A stretch of DNA of 18,650 nt from the NCBI GenBank assembly GCA_001931905.2, contig MSJI02000509.1:1-18650 (forward strand). The letters are read 5' to 3'. The stretch comes from Cladosporium sp. IMV 00045. Lineage: Eukaryota; Ascomycota; Dothideomycetes; Cladosporiales; Cladosporiaceae. The notes under the pieces are model-generated. The model worked only from the letters and a program-made list of their open reading frames with translations. It was not told the DNA's origin and did no database searches. Below are positions 8,551 to 18,046 of the stretch, one piece after another. The position numbers were made by a program, and so were the translations under genes. Within the stretch, counting starts at the first letter, position 1. Every line of letters starts with the position of its first letter.

Positions 8551-9478
8551 GACGGCACCATCGTGAGGTTGATGCGTTGAGGTCCGAAAATACCTAAGCA
8601 GTCGCCGCCGTATGCGCTAGATGGATGGGCGCCGTGCAATGATGAAAGGACGGAACTCGGGGTCCTCCGTTCGGTCAGAGTCCGAATGACAGCCCTCTGC
8701 GCTCTGATATGCTGGCCGGAGCCCTTGAAAAGACGCAATCGTCTCATATCTTCGAACTCATATCATAAGAGCAGCCATGCGGTGTGCGCGATGCAAGACT
8801 CTCACCGGCATCGTCGCGGTCCTTTTCCAGTATCTGCTGGGTGCCGATTATCCGCCTGAAGAGGCAGTCGCAGAGAAACAATCTGACGCGCCGCCTCTCG
8901 AGCCACACATGGAGGTGGGTCGCTCTACAACGGACGGACCAAACGCAGAGCAGAAAGTTCTGAACGATTTGGCTGAAAGCCGGAAGTGATGTGCAGCGCT
9001 GCTTCGCCAAGCTCTACCAAGCCTTCCAAACAACCCTCCAACACGAGGACAAGGAATGGAGCAGAGAAGCCAAATGCCGCCTCATAGGGCTGCTCTCGAC
9101 TTCGACTCGAGGCCATCTCTCAAACGCCGTGGGCGAAAACAAATCGCAACCCTTTACCGCTCTGTTCTCGTGCGATTCAGCCAGCGCAAACTCAATGGCG
9201 TCCCTGTGGCAAAGCGATCGTCACCCTTCTACCGCGCACACAAATCTGCATATCGCATCATCCTTCCAGCCAGTAGTCCACGCCAATTGACATGCCGCGG
9301 CTGCTGACCGACGCCAGCAGGTCCGGGGTCGTAATCTAAACATGGACTACTGGAGTGGTTGAGTGCGCGAGTGCGTTTGTTGGATCCAAGGCTGCCACAG
9401 ACTGGTGGAGGCGAGCACTGGCAGAGACATGACCGGCGAGCGATGTGGCCACTACCCGACCTTTTAACGGTGCGAAAG

Positions 9479-9506
9479 CGGATAGTCTTTAGCCGGGTAC
9501 TATCCG
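9479..9506. repeat. Short hairpin, 8-bp stem
   Basis: Arms CGGATAGT (9479-9486) and ACTATCCG (9499-9506) are exact reverse complements around a 12-nt loop. The arms carry CGG/CCG ends like half-sites of Zn2Cys6 regulators, but no adjacent gene is known to use it. Confidence 0.7.
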
Positions 9507-10824
9507 GAGGCGCAACCCTGATTGTTCTTGAGTCTTGACTCTTCAGATTATCCCAGCCAGCTCGCTTCTACCTGGAAAGCCTCACGAGTAAGCTTGCTCG
9601 GCTGGCTGTGCCCTATCCTGTATCTTTGCAGACTTGCCGCAGAGTCTCGGTCCTGGAAGGGTTCACAATGCTTCGCTCTCTCTAACTTTCTCTAACATCA
9701 GCCCTGCGATCTCTGCCGATGAGTTTTCAGTATGGCAGATCTATGGGGCCTTCAGACAACGGCTGCTCCATTCACACGCACGATGATCATGATACTCTAT
9801 GCACAATTCGAGTCTGCAGTAAGATGTGCTACTAACAGCTATGCAACTGATGACAAACTCGCTCTTCTACGACTCTTGCTCATCTCCGAAAAGTCCGGGT
9901 GGATACGCTGCTGGTGCCGTGTAAGCTGGTGGGGATTTGCGAGATAGTGCCCGTTGAGCACCCAAAGAAGGTGTGCCAACATCACAAAGGCCATGTGCCT
10001 GTGCGCTCTAGGTGAGCCAGCAGCATGCAGCCATTTTTGCTATGCTTTCAGGCTGAGACTGGAGAGATATCGGCGACTCTACTGTTGAGCGTTTCGGCAG
10101 ACGAATTGGGTTTGCTCTCCGGTGAATGACAACAAGCCTGTTTAGATCATCGACTTCAAGAGCCATGGTTAACGACCGCGTGGCCGATCGAGGTGCATCA
10201 ATAATCGTTCTTCAGCCTTAGACCTGCCAGTGCTGCTTAACGCTGAAGCGTTGAGGCCATGGTCCTTCGCTCGAAAGACATAGCTTTCCGCTTTCCATTA
10301 CTGAGACTGGGCATCTCCGATACTGCCAGTGGACCTTGAGTTCTGCCCAATATCCATTTGAAGGATAGCGGTATATTCACAGAAACACGATGAGAAACGT
10401 GGTGACCCACCTACCCAACAGGAAGCCTCGAAGCAAAGATTGAAGCAATCTGGGCAATGCTACGGTTTGCAGGGTCAAATGCTACGCCCGCATGCTCCCC
10501 TGCTTCTGTGAGCCTGCTACCTGCTAGAAGCGTTCTTCGTTCATTTTGCGCCCGGATGTCACTCGCAATCCTTCAAAGTGGGCTGCCCTCGCCAAGTCGC
10601 ATCCGGCATCTGAAAGCTTGCCATCGGTTACCACTATCCGGCTCGGTCGACTGTTGCTCTGTTGTCTGCCATGTCGCATACTCGCACCTACTACTGACGT
10701 CCCATCTCCCCCATGCCAAACAACACATTGCGGAGGCAGATATCGGGGATCTTGGGGTACGGCACCATCATTTGCGGAGGATCATGGCGCGCATACCCCA
10801 TGGATCATTGTCTAGGACCATCTG

Positions 10825-10918
10825 CCCCCGTAACAACCCGTACTGTTCTTCGCCTGTGGAGAGAATCGTAGAAGAATGCACCATAACCCTGGTGTGTCTT
10901 TCCGGGTCGTTACGGGGG
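10825..10918. repeat. Inverted repeat, 16-nt arms, 15/16 matching, about 62-nt spacer
   Basis: The left arm CCCCCGTAACAACCCG (10825-10840) pairs with CGGGTCGTTACGGGGG (10903-10918) with one mismatch. The match does not extend clearly inward or outward. There is no gene in the spacer and no target-site duplication that I can see. Confidence 0.85.
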
Positions 10919-11337
10919 AGGATTTGCTCCGGTAGGGACCTGGCTGGCCAATCGCTGTCGCTCTCTCCGGATTCATCGGGACTTGTCGGGACATCACATC
11001 GCTACTAACGAGAACTAACGGGATGATGTTTCGCGAAACTCGTCTCCATCTCCCACGAGGATGGAATAATGGAAACCTTCGACTCCATGGGGAGTTTCTG
11101 CAACTGGTGTTTCTTCTGGGTCACACCCCCGGTTCTTCCAAGACCTGCTAAAATGCTCAGCCTTTGCATGGCATTGCAAGCATCGATGCTTAGTCTGCTG
11201 TCTTCCATTGATCTCCTGGCATACCTGAGCAAGTGAGCACAGCCTTATCCTTGGCCTCGATCTACCACTTCGTCCTGCTGAGTATGCATAGAGATATCCG
11301 GTGCACTTGCTTCAAATGGTTTTACAGCAACTGATCA

Positions 11338-11397
11338 AGACGCCCCATGGAGATGAACGGCGTCTCGATAGTCTAAAACCATAGACCCATGGGGTCT
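11338..11397. repeat. Two adjacent short inverted repeats
   Basis: The first has arms AGACGCC (11338-11344) and GGCGTCT (11359-11365) with a 14-nt loop. The second has arms AGACCC (11383-11388) and GGGTCT (11392-11397) separated by three bases; AGACCC at 11383-11388 and GGGTCT at 11392-11397 are exact reverse complements. A similar element, ACTCC-ATGG-GGAGT, sits near 11082-11095. Confidence 0.65.
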
Positions 11398-12385
11398 CTC
11401 ACCGGCCATGGAGTCCCCGTCCATGCCCTTACACACTTTAGGGGCGGATACGACTCTTTCGAGATCAGACCTCCCGTCTGTTTTTCGTCTCTGGCGATTG
11501 CCGTTCCGCAAATGTGAAGGGTCATCAGCGTTTTGGTTGCTTGTGAGGGCATCCGGCGCGCGATCTATCAATTCACGGCGAGCTATCACCTACCGCGATG
11601 CCGTTTGATCATGTCATATGTCTGACGTCCACAAAAGCAAGCCCAATATCTCTAGCGGATCCTAGAGCATCCTACGCCAGCCACTTTGTCCTTGGCCTAC
11701 GGCATTTTCGGCGATTGCCTTTCTTGAACCACTTCGAACAAAACAAGCGTCGGTAATTGACCGTACCAACGAGACAAGAGGTTCCAAGCCCGTGCATGAC
11801 AAGCCGGATACGGAAGATGACTTCTTGGAAGTCGTCAGCAGTATCCGGTCAGCCCGGCTCCACCGGCTGAAAAGCCATCGCTTCTTGCCCCAGTATTGCC
11901 ACCTCCTTACGGAACTTGCCCTTGTCACGGTTCTTCATGAGCCGTCTTGTGGCGATGGTCGAGCGATGGCGAGGACACCTGTCTCGCTTGCTGTTGTATG
12001 CATTGTGTTGGCTCGTGGGCTGTCGGGTCCACGAGGTTTCTCACGCTGCCCTCCGTATTGTTTCGCTGCAGTGCTTCAAAGCCTGCTGAGCCTTTGAGAC
12101 GACACTGACGACCGATTCTGATTCAGTGAACCATGAACTCCCTCCAGATATCACTTACAATGCGGACACAGGTAACATATCTTGCTTAAATTGTTCGCAG
12201 CTACGCGCTGAGGGTAAAAGGCTCGTGCAATCTTGAAGATATCATCATTCGTAAGTATATCGCTCATGAACCGTAAGTTCTCCCATTGATCCTATCGTCC
12301 CTTGGAACCGGAACTTCCAAAGCATCCGCAAGCCTTGCCAATACAACAATTAACGCATTCAGAGTCCGTACCGCCGTGAACAACC

Positions 12386-13702
12386 CTAGCAAGACGCCAT
12401 GACCCCAGCAACTACCTGCGAAACCATTGTCATCATGTGCAGAATGCCCTCCTTCTCCCGAACGTGGCTGAACAGTCTTTCTGCGCGATCCGGATGCCAT
12501 CGCATAAACTGCCTACGCAGCCCTTTTCGATCCACCTTCTGAGGACGATGCGCGAAAAACTCTTTCACACTTTCCTCGCAGCAAGACGAATACAGTCCAC
12601 TTCTTGTCGGCCAGAGTCCCATCGTACGAATATCAGCGTCATCCAGCTGAACGCTGGCGTAAGAGACAGAGCTCCAAGCAGCCTCATACTTTGCCCACGC
12701 ACTCTCCCAGAACTCCTCCTCTGTCGAGCGGCGTTGTTGCTCCTGACGCTCTCGGTCCAGTCTTTCTTGCTCTTCGCGAAGGCGCGCCCATTCTGCCTCA
12801 GCCTCTCGCCGTTCTCTCTCCTCTCGTTCACGCCGAAGGCGGGCGCGTTCTTCCGCAGCTTCTCTCCTTGACTGTCGAAGTGCTTCTTCACGGCGAGCTT
12901 CTTCCGCGACTCGTCGAGCTTCCGCTTCTCGTTCAAGTTCTGCTTGTCGCCTAGCTTCTGCTGCCTCAGCTGCTCGACGAGCTCTTTCTCGTCTTTCCTG
13001 TCGACGAGTCTCTTCAGCTTGACGGGTCACTTTGGCGGAGCTCAGAGGGCTTTCGCTGGATGCGGCTGTAGGTTGAGGCTGGTTCAAAGGAGCAGTCGAG
13101 GATCGTCCGCTGCTGCCGGGGTTGTTCATGACTCTGTCCCTCAGACGCTCAAATTCTTGCTGAAGTCTGGCGATCTCTTCCATTCTTTGCTGTAACTGTT
13201 CATGGAGGTCGATACTGTCGTTGTTTGAGCCACCTGCATTACTGGCAGGTATTTCGTCGTGAGAGTCGTCATTGTCGCTGTCGCCGTCGTTCGAGTCACT
13301 GTCGTTGACCCTGCCGTCGTCATCATCGCTGTCCTCGCCTCTTGAACTGGCACTCGCATCACGCATTCGCTGTTCTTCAGACTCGACATGTCTGCGAACG
13401 ATACGGTGCCACCCCTCCGACACCTGTGCAGCATCCTTATTATGGATGTGGCATAGTGTGGATTTCGCCAAATCGGAAAGTAGTTTTTGCATCTCACGAC
13501 TACTGAGACCCGTACGGACAAGCTCCCTCATCTTTACTTTAGCCGAGTCAATTCTGTCCTTTCCGATTGCTTTCCGACATCTCCGTTTCTGCGAAGGGGC
13601 ATAAGCAACACAAGTGATGGCCATCTTGTCTGGATTGAAGAGTTCGAGTAGCTCCATAGGATCCCATGATGCCAAGGTAGCAGAGGAGCTGCGAGAAGAC
13701 AT
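12386..13702 (-). CDS. Coiled-coil protein with Cys/His-containing N-terminus and C-terminal HPD (J-like) segment
   Basis: Function unknown; 438 residues in one exon, ATG at 13700-13702. Residues 27-103 form a compact region with C31, C42 and a CHIH cluster (84-87), beginning ITCVAYAPSQKRRCRKAI; this arrangement might bind metal. Residues 110-165 are acidic and Ser/Asp/Asn-rich. After a short heptad stretch (166-190) and a Pro/Ser linker, residues 225-330 are a long, highly charged Arg/Glu/Ala coiled coil. Residues 331-438 contain FWESAWAKYEAAW, a hydrophobic LWPTRSG segment and LRRQFMRWHPDRAERLF (395-411), in which HPD and its flanks recall helix II/III of a J domain, though a full J domain is not evident. 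I recall similar proteins as a common uncharacterised type in filamentous ascomycetes. A possible donor (CAG-GTAGTT) just before the stop leaves open a different C-terminus. No neighbour on the same strand is within 4 kb. Confidence 0.85.
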   Translation of the reverse strand: MSSRSSSATLASWDPMELLELFNPDKMAITCVAYAPSQKRRCRKAIGKDRIDSAKVKMRELVRTGLSSREMQKLLSDLAKSTLCHIHNKDAAQVSEGWHRIVRRHVESEEQRMRDASASSRGEDSDDDDGRVNDSDSNDGDSDNDDSHDEIPASNAGGSNNDSIDLHEQLQQRMEEIARLQQEFERLRDRVMNNPGSSGRSSTAPLNQPQPTAASSESPLSSAKVTRQAEETRRQERRERARRAAEAAEARRQAELEREAEARRVAEEARREEALRQSRREAAEERARLRREREERERREAEAEWARLREEQERLDRERQEQQRRSTEEEFWESAWAKYEAAWSSVSYASVQLDDADIRTMGLWPTRSGLYSSCCEESVKEFFAHRPQKVDRKGLRRQFMRWHPDRAERLFSHVREKEGILHMMTMVSQVVAGVMASC

Positions 13703-14612
13703 GATTCGTATTTATTGAGAAGTTTTGGATTGTAAGAAGCTGTGGAAGTGGCCTGGTTTCTAACAACTTGTCCGTCCCTGTGGGCGAGTTAAGTATTCAC
13801 TCTCAAGCCGATCCATCAGGCAACACTTCACCAGGCATCGTGCCACTCGCACTGCCATGCTCGCCTATGTACACCAAGAGACTCAGCCTCAGGCAGCGGT
13901 TTCGACTCCGCGAATGTGTATTGCTGGGCGCTTATATCCCACTGCACAAGACAGTCACTTTGCGTGCTTCAAATACCAACGAAATTTCCAGAAGTGTCTT
14001 TCGCGAGCAATCGTCTCAGAATTGTACCCAAAATGTCTTCCATTTTTACGAGAGTATAGTTCATCTTGAACCTGTCTTCTGAAGCGCCAAGTCGCTTGTA
14101 CTGGGGTTATCAAGCTGGTGTTTGGGACTATTGAACGCCGCAGATAGCGATCTAATAATAACGAAGCGATTGGTGCATGAGTTCCTGTTACCGCGATGGT
14201 CTCTCATTTGGGCGGGGCTGTACTTTTCTTGAGTCTTTGATCCACGCTGCTGGTAGGGATATCGATGAAACCAAGAAGTTGACTTGTGAGTCGTGACGTT
14301 GATGTACATGTATTGATGAAAGACTTCAGCTGGCGTTGGCACTCCTGTGTCTGACCACCGAGTGCCTTCAGGTTTTCTGACAATCGTACTTTTGCATGAG
14401 ATCAGGAAGCAGATAGCTTCAAATGGCTCGCAGTATACGTGCTAGTGGTCATGTTCATTTATAGAAGGGACGCTGGAAGTAACAGTCTCGCGTCAGAGGG
14501 ACAAGTTGGAGATAGCAGCTTCCGTCTGATGTCGAGTGAGGTGTGTATGTTGCACAAGCGTATATAAATATTGTTTGCTGGATATAAATATCTTCAGAGC
14601 CAATAAACACGC
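13703..14612. other. Intergenic between the coiled-coil gene and the tRNA, no gene seen
   Basis: It holds the presumed promoter of the minus-strand coiled-coil gene on the left and the 5' flank of the tRNA on the right. Short open frames at 13768-14342 have no recognisable features. The sequence just before the coiled-coil start is A/T-rich (CAATAAATACGAATC). Confidence 0.5.
14561..14590 (+). promoter_or_regulatory. Two TATA-like boxes upstream of tRNA-Gly
   Basis: TATATAAATA at 14561-14570 and TATAAATA at 14583-14590 lie at about -52 and -30 relative to the tRNA first base. An upstream TATA near -30 helps TFIIIB placement at tRNA genes in several eukaryotes, including fission yeast. The assignment here is from position alone. 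Confidence 0.5.
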
Positions 14613-14684
14613 GCGTGAATGGTCTAGTGGTTATGATTGCCGCCTTCCAAGCGGCAGAGCGGGGTTCGATTCCCCGTTCACGCA
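14613..14684 (+). tRNA. tRNA-Gly, anticodon UCC
   Basis: A complete cloverleaf of 72 nt without CCA, no intron. Acceptor arms GCGTGAA (14613-14619) and TTCACGC (14677-14683) pair fully, with discriminator A. The anticodon stem GCCGC/GCGGC holds the loop CTTCCAA, giving anticodon TCC (UCC), which reads GGA and probably GGG. The T arm is CGGGG-TTCGATT-CCCCG, containing the B box; the D arm is short (GTC/GAT with one G-U). Upstream TATA-like boxes and downstream T-runs suggest an active Pol III gene. Confidence 0.97.
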
Positions 14685-14715
14685 TGAAACTCGGCCTCAA
14701 AACGGTCGCTATAGC

Positions 14716-14745
14716 TTTTCCATCGATTTGTGGTGTGATTTTTTT
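14716..14745 (+). terminator. Pol III termination signals of tRNA-Gly
   Basis: TTTT at 14716-14719, 32 nt after the tRNA end, and a stronger run of seven T at 14739-14745. Four or more T residues terminate RNA polymerase III; the second run would serve as backup. Confidence 0.7.
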
Positions 14746-16327
14746 GTTCCCAATCCTTGATATCTTTGGTTTCTTTAAAGGAAGCCTCGTACAAGACAGC
14801 GTGCCGGTACATGTTCACAACGCTAACACCCGAACAGAACGCTGGCTAGGGACAACCTTCCTTGCTGTAGAGCCCAACGAGGGCATGTTACTACCGGAAC
14901 GCACACACTCCCCCCTTTTGCACTTTGTCGACCAAATGTACATTGTAGCAGGACCCATTGTATACCCAAATTGCGCGGAGATCGCGCCCAAGACTCCGCC
15001 AGACTATTGGGGCGATTGATCCGTACAGAGGCTGAGAGAGGCTACTACAAATACTACTGCGAAGTCGAGCAGCGAGGATAGCTCTTGCATCAACGAACCT
15101 TATTATAAGAGTCACACCATTCGAGGCTCTGGAGATGACTGCTAAATGAAAGACTTTCGATCTTGCTTGTGTGTTCAAAGGTGTAGATCACTCCACTTCT
15201 GCCGAGTTTGCACGCCCTACGCTTTACACCCGCAGTAACACTAAGAGAGCCCTTCCTTTGAAGAGCAATAATGTCGAACGGCTGGATTGAGAGTCTGATG
15301 CTCCAGTCCTAGACTCTATGGAAGACTTGATTACGATAGTAGCAAACCGAGATATTCTCTATCCTGGAAGATTTTAGACACTTTACCTCACGTAGACTGC
15401 CTGGATACAATCGCTATGTAATAGCACCAACGATACTCATGCACTCTCATCCTCTTCATGATCGGTCGATCGATCCTCAGGCTCTACAGAGCATAACTGA
15501 AAAGCGAGGCATGTCAGGACATGTACAATTCTGCACAATCGTACTCAGAACCAGAATAATAGACTCAAAATGCAACATGAAAAGAAGACATCTGGATGAT
15601 CAATCAATTCAACAAGGCGTGATTGAAGACTATCATTTGAAATGTTTGCCGGTTTTTGGACTCAACGATTACATCAGTTGATTTGTTCAATCACCGATTG
15701 ACAATCGATTCAAGACAAAGTATTCTGAATCATGAGTATGACGAGACTTCGAGAATCTTTGGCCGCTTGCTGCGACATCAAAGGAAAAGCCGACCTTCGT
15801 GGCTTCCATCTCTTCGTACATGTGGTCTCGGTGGTTCTTGTCTACTCTCCAGTTCGGTGGCTTCGCTGTTTGAACTCTGCTCAAGGTGGTTCGAGTAAAT
15901 TTAAAACAAAAGCCCAATATAAATCAGGTGAGTCTATCCGATGTTGAGAATTCATTGAGCACCGCCTCACAGTTCGGTGTAGACTTTGTTAATATCTGTG
16001 AAGTTGGGGAATAGCTGACTAACAAGCACAGCTTGAAAGCATAAGTTTTTCACGTATATATCGCGGAACATTGAGAACACCGCAGTCAATACATTGTACT
16101 TCCGAGTGTATGAGAACCCACATAAAGTCACCCGAAAGATAATTGAAAGGCAAATTTATTTGCAGTATTCAGACATTGGTATTTGGACCCTTGGTTTGAC
16201 CAGTCATTGTTGCCAAGCCGGTTGAGGTCAACTCAAAAGCCAAAGTTCTTTCTTCTGGAGGAAAAGTTAACGATGACTACAGATATGCATCTCTTCAAAC
16301 ACTGTTTCACAACGCCACATCTCATTC
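14746..16327. other. Gene-free stretch between the tRNA and the zinc-finger gene
   Basis: No open frame over about 80 codons beyond the tRNA flank looks like a real protein, and no second RNA gene is visible. The sequence appears more A/T-rich than the coding parts. The right end is the presumed promoter and leader of the C2H2 gene; two upstream ATGs occur near 16271 and 16283, so short upstream open frames are possible if transcription starts that far out. Confidence 0.5.
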
Positions 16328-18046
16328 ATGGCTGAGGAGATAAACCAAGACGTCCGAGGAAACCAGACCTTGGACCCAAATTTGCCCTTCGACTTCTGGA
16401 CTATAGACCCTAGGCTGACAGAACTGAGTGACCCGACCATCACGAGTCAGAATGGATCACCAATGCCTATTTGGAGCGACCACTATCCTGTAGAACAAAC
16501 ACCAAATAATTACGGATCTCCTTCCGCTGGCATCAATCCGAATGGAATTCCATACCCCGACCTAGCCACACATAGTAATACACCAGGCAGCGATTCTGGT
16601 CAGTACGCATCATCGCCTGGCCTCGGATCTGGCTTCGCGCAGCAGCATACTGGTACATATCGGTCTCGGCTTCCACGGCGGAGAAGCTTGTACTCTCGCT
16701 CGAGACCTTCGTTCAGGAAGTCGGCCCTGCCGGCAAGCGTGAACGAGCCATTATGGATGCCGGACGACACGAAGGGAGTCGAGCCCGCCGGTGCCTTCGA
16801 CGTGAACCCATCAGCGGAACACTTACCACTGCGGCGATCTGACTCCTCTGCGAGTATAGCAAGTGTTGGCAGTGAGTGCAGTAACTCATCAGCGTACTCA
16901 ACCGCATCGGCTAGTTCAGCCACTTCAACTAGTCGCCGCAACAGTTCTTCACACAGGCGGCAACGGAAAAAGACTGTGTCCTCCGGCACACGAAAAGAAA
17001 ACCAGGACCCGAGGCCCTTTAAGTGCACTTTCTGTTGCGACGCTTTCAAGAGCAAGTACGACTGGCGCCGTCATGAGAAGTCCCTTCATCTTGATCTGGA
17101 AGTATACAGATGCGCTCCACCTGAAGGCACTGTCATCTGTCCCGACTCTCTCGGTAGACGTTGTGCCTATTGCCACTTCGCCGAGCCAGATCAGACACAT
17201 CTAGAAGGTCACAACCATTCCGCATGCGCCAGCCGCGCTCCTGCTGCTCGCTCATTCCGCAGACGGGACCATCTTGCTCAGCATCTTCGAGTCTTCCATA
17301 AATTACAAACCTTGCCGCAACTGGACGATAATTGGGTCGATCAAGTTCCTCCGGTAACCTCGCGATGTGGCTTTTGCGACTCGCGGCTGGCGTCATGGGA
17401 AGAGCGAGCAGATCACCTTGCCGCGCACTTTCGGCAAGGGAGTACGATGAGAGACTGGCAAGGCGGACATGGATTCGACGATAACATTTCAGCACGACTC
17501 ACGAACGCCTTGCCGCCATACTATCTCGGCACAGAAGCCCGGAGCCTCGTGCCATTCTCCGCCACCAGCGCTGAAACCAAGGACCACTTCGCTCAGATCT
17601 CCGCTCGCATGGGTGCGTATCAACAGCAGCACCACGATAACGAGTCCTCAACAAACCAACTCCTAGCACAAAGCTACGAAGATCAGACAAATCTGTCAGC
17701 CACACCAGCAGCGACAGCACCATTGATGACCGCCGACATACCACCAGCGACTACACCTCAACAGCCCGCCCCGTCAACAATCACTACCACCGACACCACC
17801 ACTAATACCGCCAGCGCACTCCGGGACTCCCGAGCCCTAACCGCCTCGGCCTTCGCAGACATCCTAGCCTCGCACCTAGCACGCTTCGCTCTGGAATACC
17901 AAGCCCTAGGCATCCGCGCGTCGGATGAGATGCTTCAGCGCGAAGCCCGGCAAGTGCTGTATAGCAGCGACGACCCGTGGAACCAGACCATCGCGGACAT
18001 CCCTCTGTGGCTGCAGGAGTTCCGCGAGAGGCATGGGTTGGAGTGA
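16328..18046 (+). CDS. C2H2 zinc-finger protein, probable fungal transcription factor
   Basis: 572 residues in a single exon, probably a nuclear DNA-binding regulator; target genes unknown. Residues 1-110 are Pro/Ser/Asn-rich and disordered, beginning with a short acidic-aromatic segment (LPFDFWTIDPRL, 19-30). Residues 112-131 are Arg-rich and 171-225 are Ser-rich, ending in basic RRQRKK, a likely nuclear localisation signal. Finger 1 is C233-C236-H249-H254 in RPFKCTFCCDAFKSKYDWRR and following. The middle part is irregular: C279-C282, then H291, H295, H297 and C300, with the histidine pair H319/H324 in RRDHLAQHLRVFHK. Finger 3 is C347-C350-H363-H367. A Thr/Pro/Gln-rich linker (435-497) precedes a conserved-looking helical end (505-572, closing PLWLQEFRERHGLE). 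The ATG has G at +4. No neighbour on the same strand apart from the tRNA, so no operon-like hint. Confidence 0.9.
   Translation: MAEEINQDVRGNQTLDPNLPFDFWTIDPRLTELSDPTITSQNGSPMPIWSDHYPVEQTPNNYGSPSAGINPNGIPYPDLATHSNTPGSDSGQYASSPGLGSGFAQQHTGTYRSRLPRRRSLYSRSRPSFRKSALPASVNEPLWMPDDTKGVEPAGAFDVNPSAEHLPLRRSDSSASIASVGSECSNSSAYSTASASSATSTSRRNSSSHRRQRKKTVSSGTRKENQDPRPFKCTFCCDAFKSKYDWRRHEKSLHLDLEVYRCAPPEGTVICPDSLGRRCAYCHFAEPDQTHLEGHNHSACASRAPAARSFRRRDHLAQHLRVFHKLQTLPQLDDNWVDQVPPVTSRCGFCDSRLASWEERADHLAAHFRQGSTMRDWQGGHGFDDNISARLTNALPPYYLGTEARSLVPFSATSAETKDHFAQISARMGAYQQQHHDNESSTNQLLAQSYEDQTNLSATPAATAPLMTADIPPATTPQQPAPSTITTTDTTTNTASALRDSRALTASAFADILASHLARFALEYQALGIRASDEMLQREARQVLYSSDDPWNQTIADIPLWLQEFRERHGLE

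Larger units (their letters stand above)
8551..12385. other. 3.8-kb stretch with no supported gene
   Basis: Open frames occur on both strands (for example 8777-8989 continuing past a TGA to 9307, 10457-11008 and 11792-12097, all plus strand), but none shows family motifs, splice signals joining exons, or protein-like composition. No transposase, reverse transcriptase or long terminal repeat is recognisable. Several inverted repeats are listed separately. The part nearest 12385 would contain the 3' untranslated region of the minus-strand coiled-coil gene. Confidence 0.5.

Noticed and set aside
8777..9307. Plus-strand frame open from an ATG at 8777 to a TGA at 8987 and on to 9307
   Set aside because: No recognisable motif and no splice signals that remove the stop; comparable open frames exist on the other strand. 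Mentioned only as a place to look for transcripts.
10457..11008. Plus-strand ATG open frame of 183 codons
   Set aside because: Composition rich in Ser, Arg, Cys and His without hydrophobic pattern or motif; it overlaps the inverted repeat at 10825-10918. Probably chance.
11662..12097. Overlapping open frames on both strands (about 88 and 101 codons)
   Set aside because: Neither has a family match or splice context; mutual shadows.
12340..12420. Possible terminal intron in the coiled-coil gene (CAG-GTAGTT)
   Set aside because: The nearest acceptor gives a 30-nt intron and the next leads to a short unmatched tail; the uninterrupted frame ends naturally after the HPD segment.
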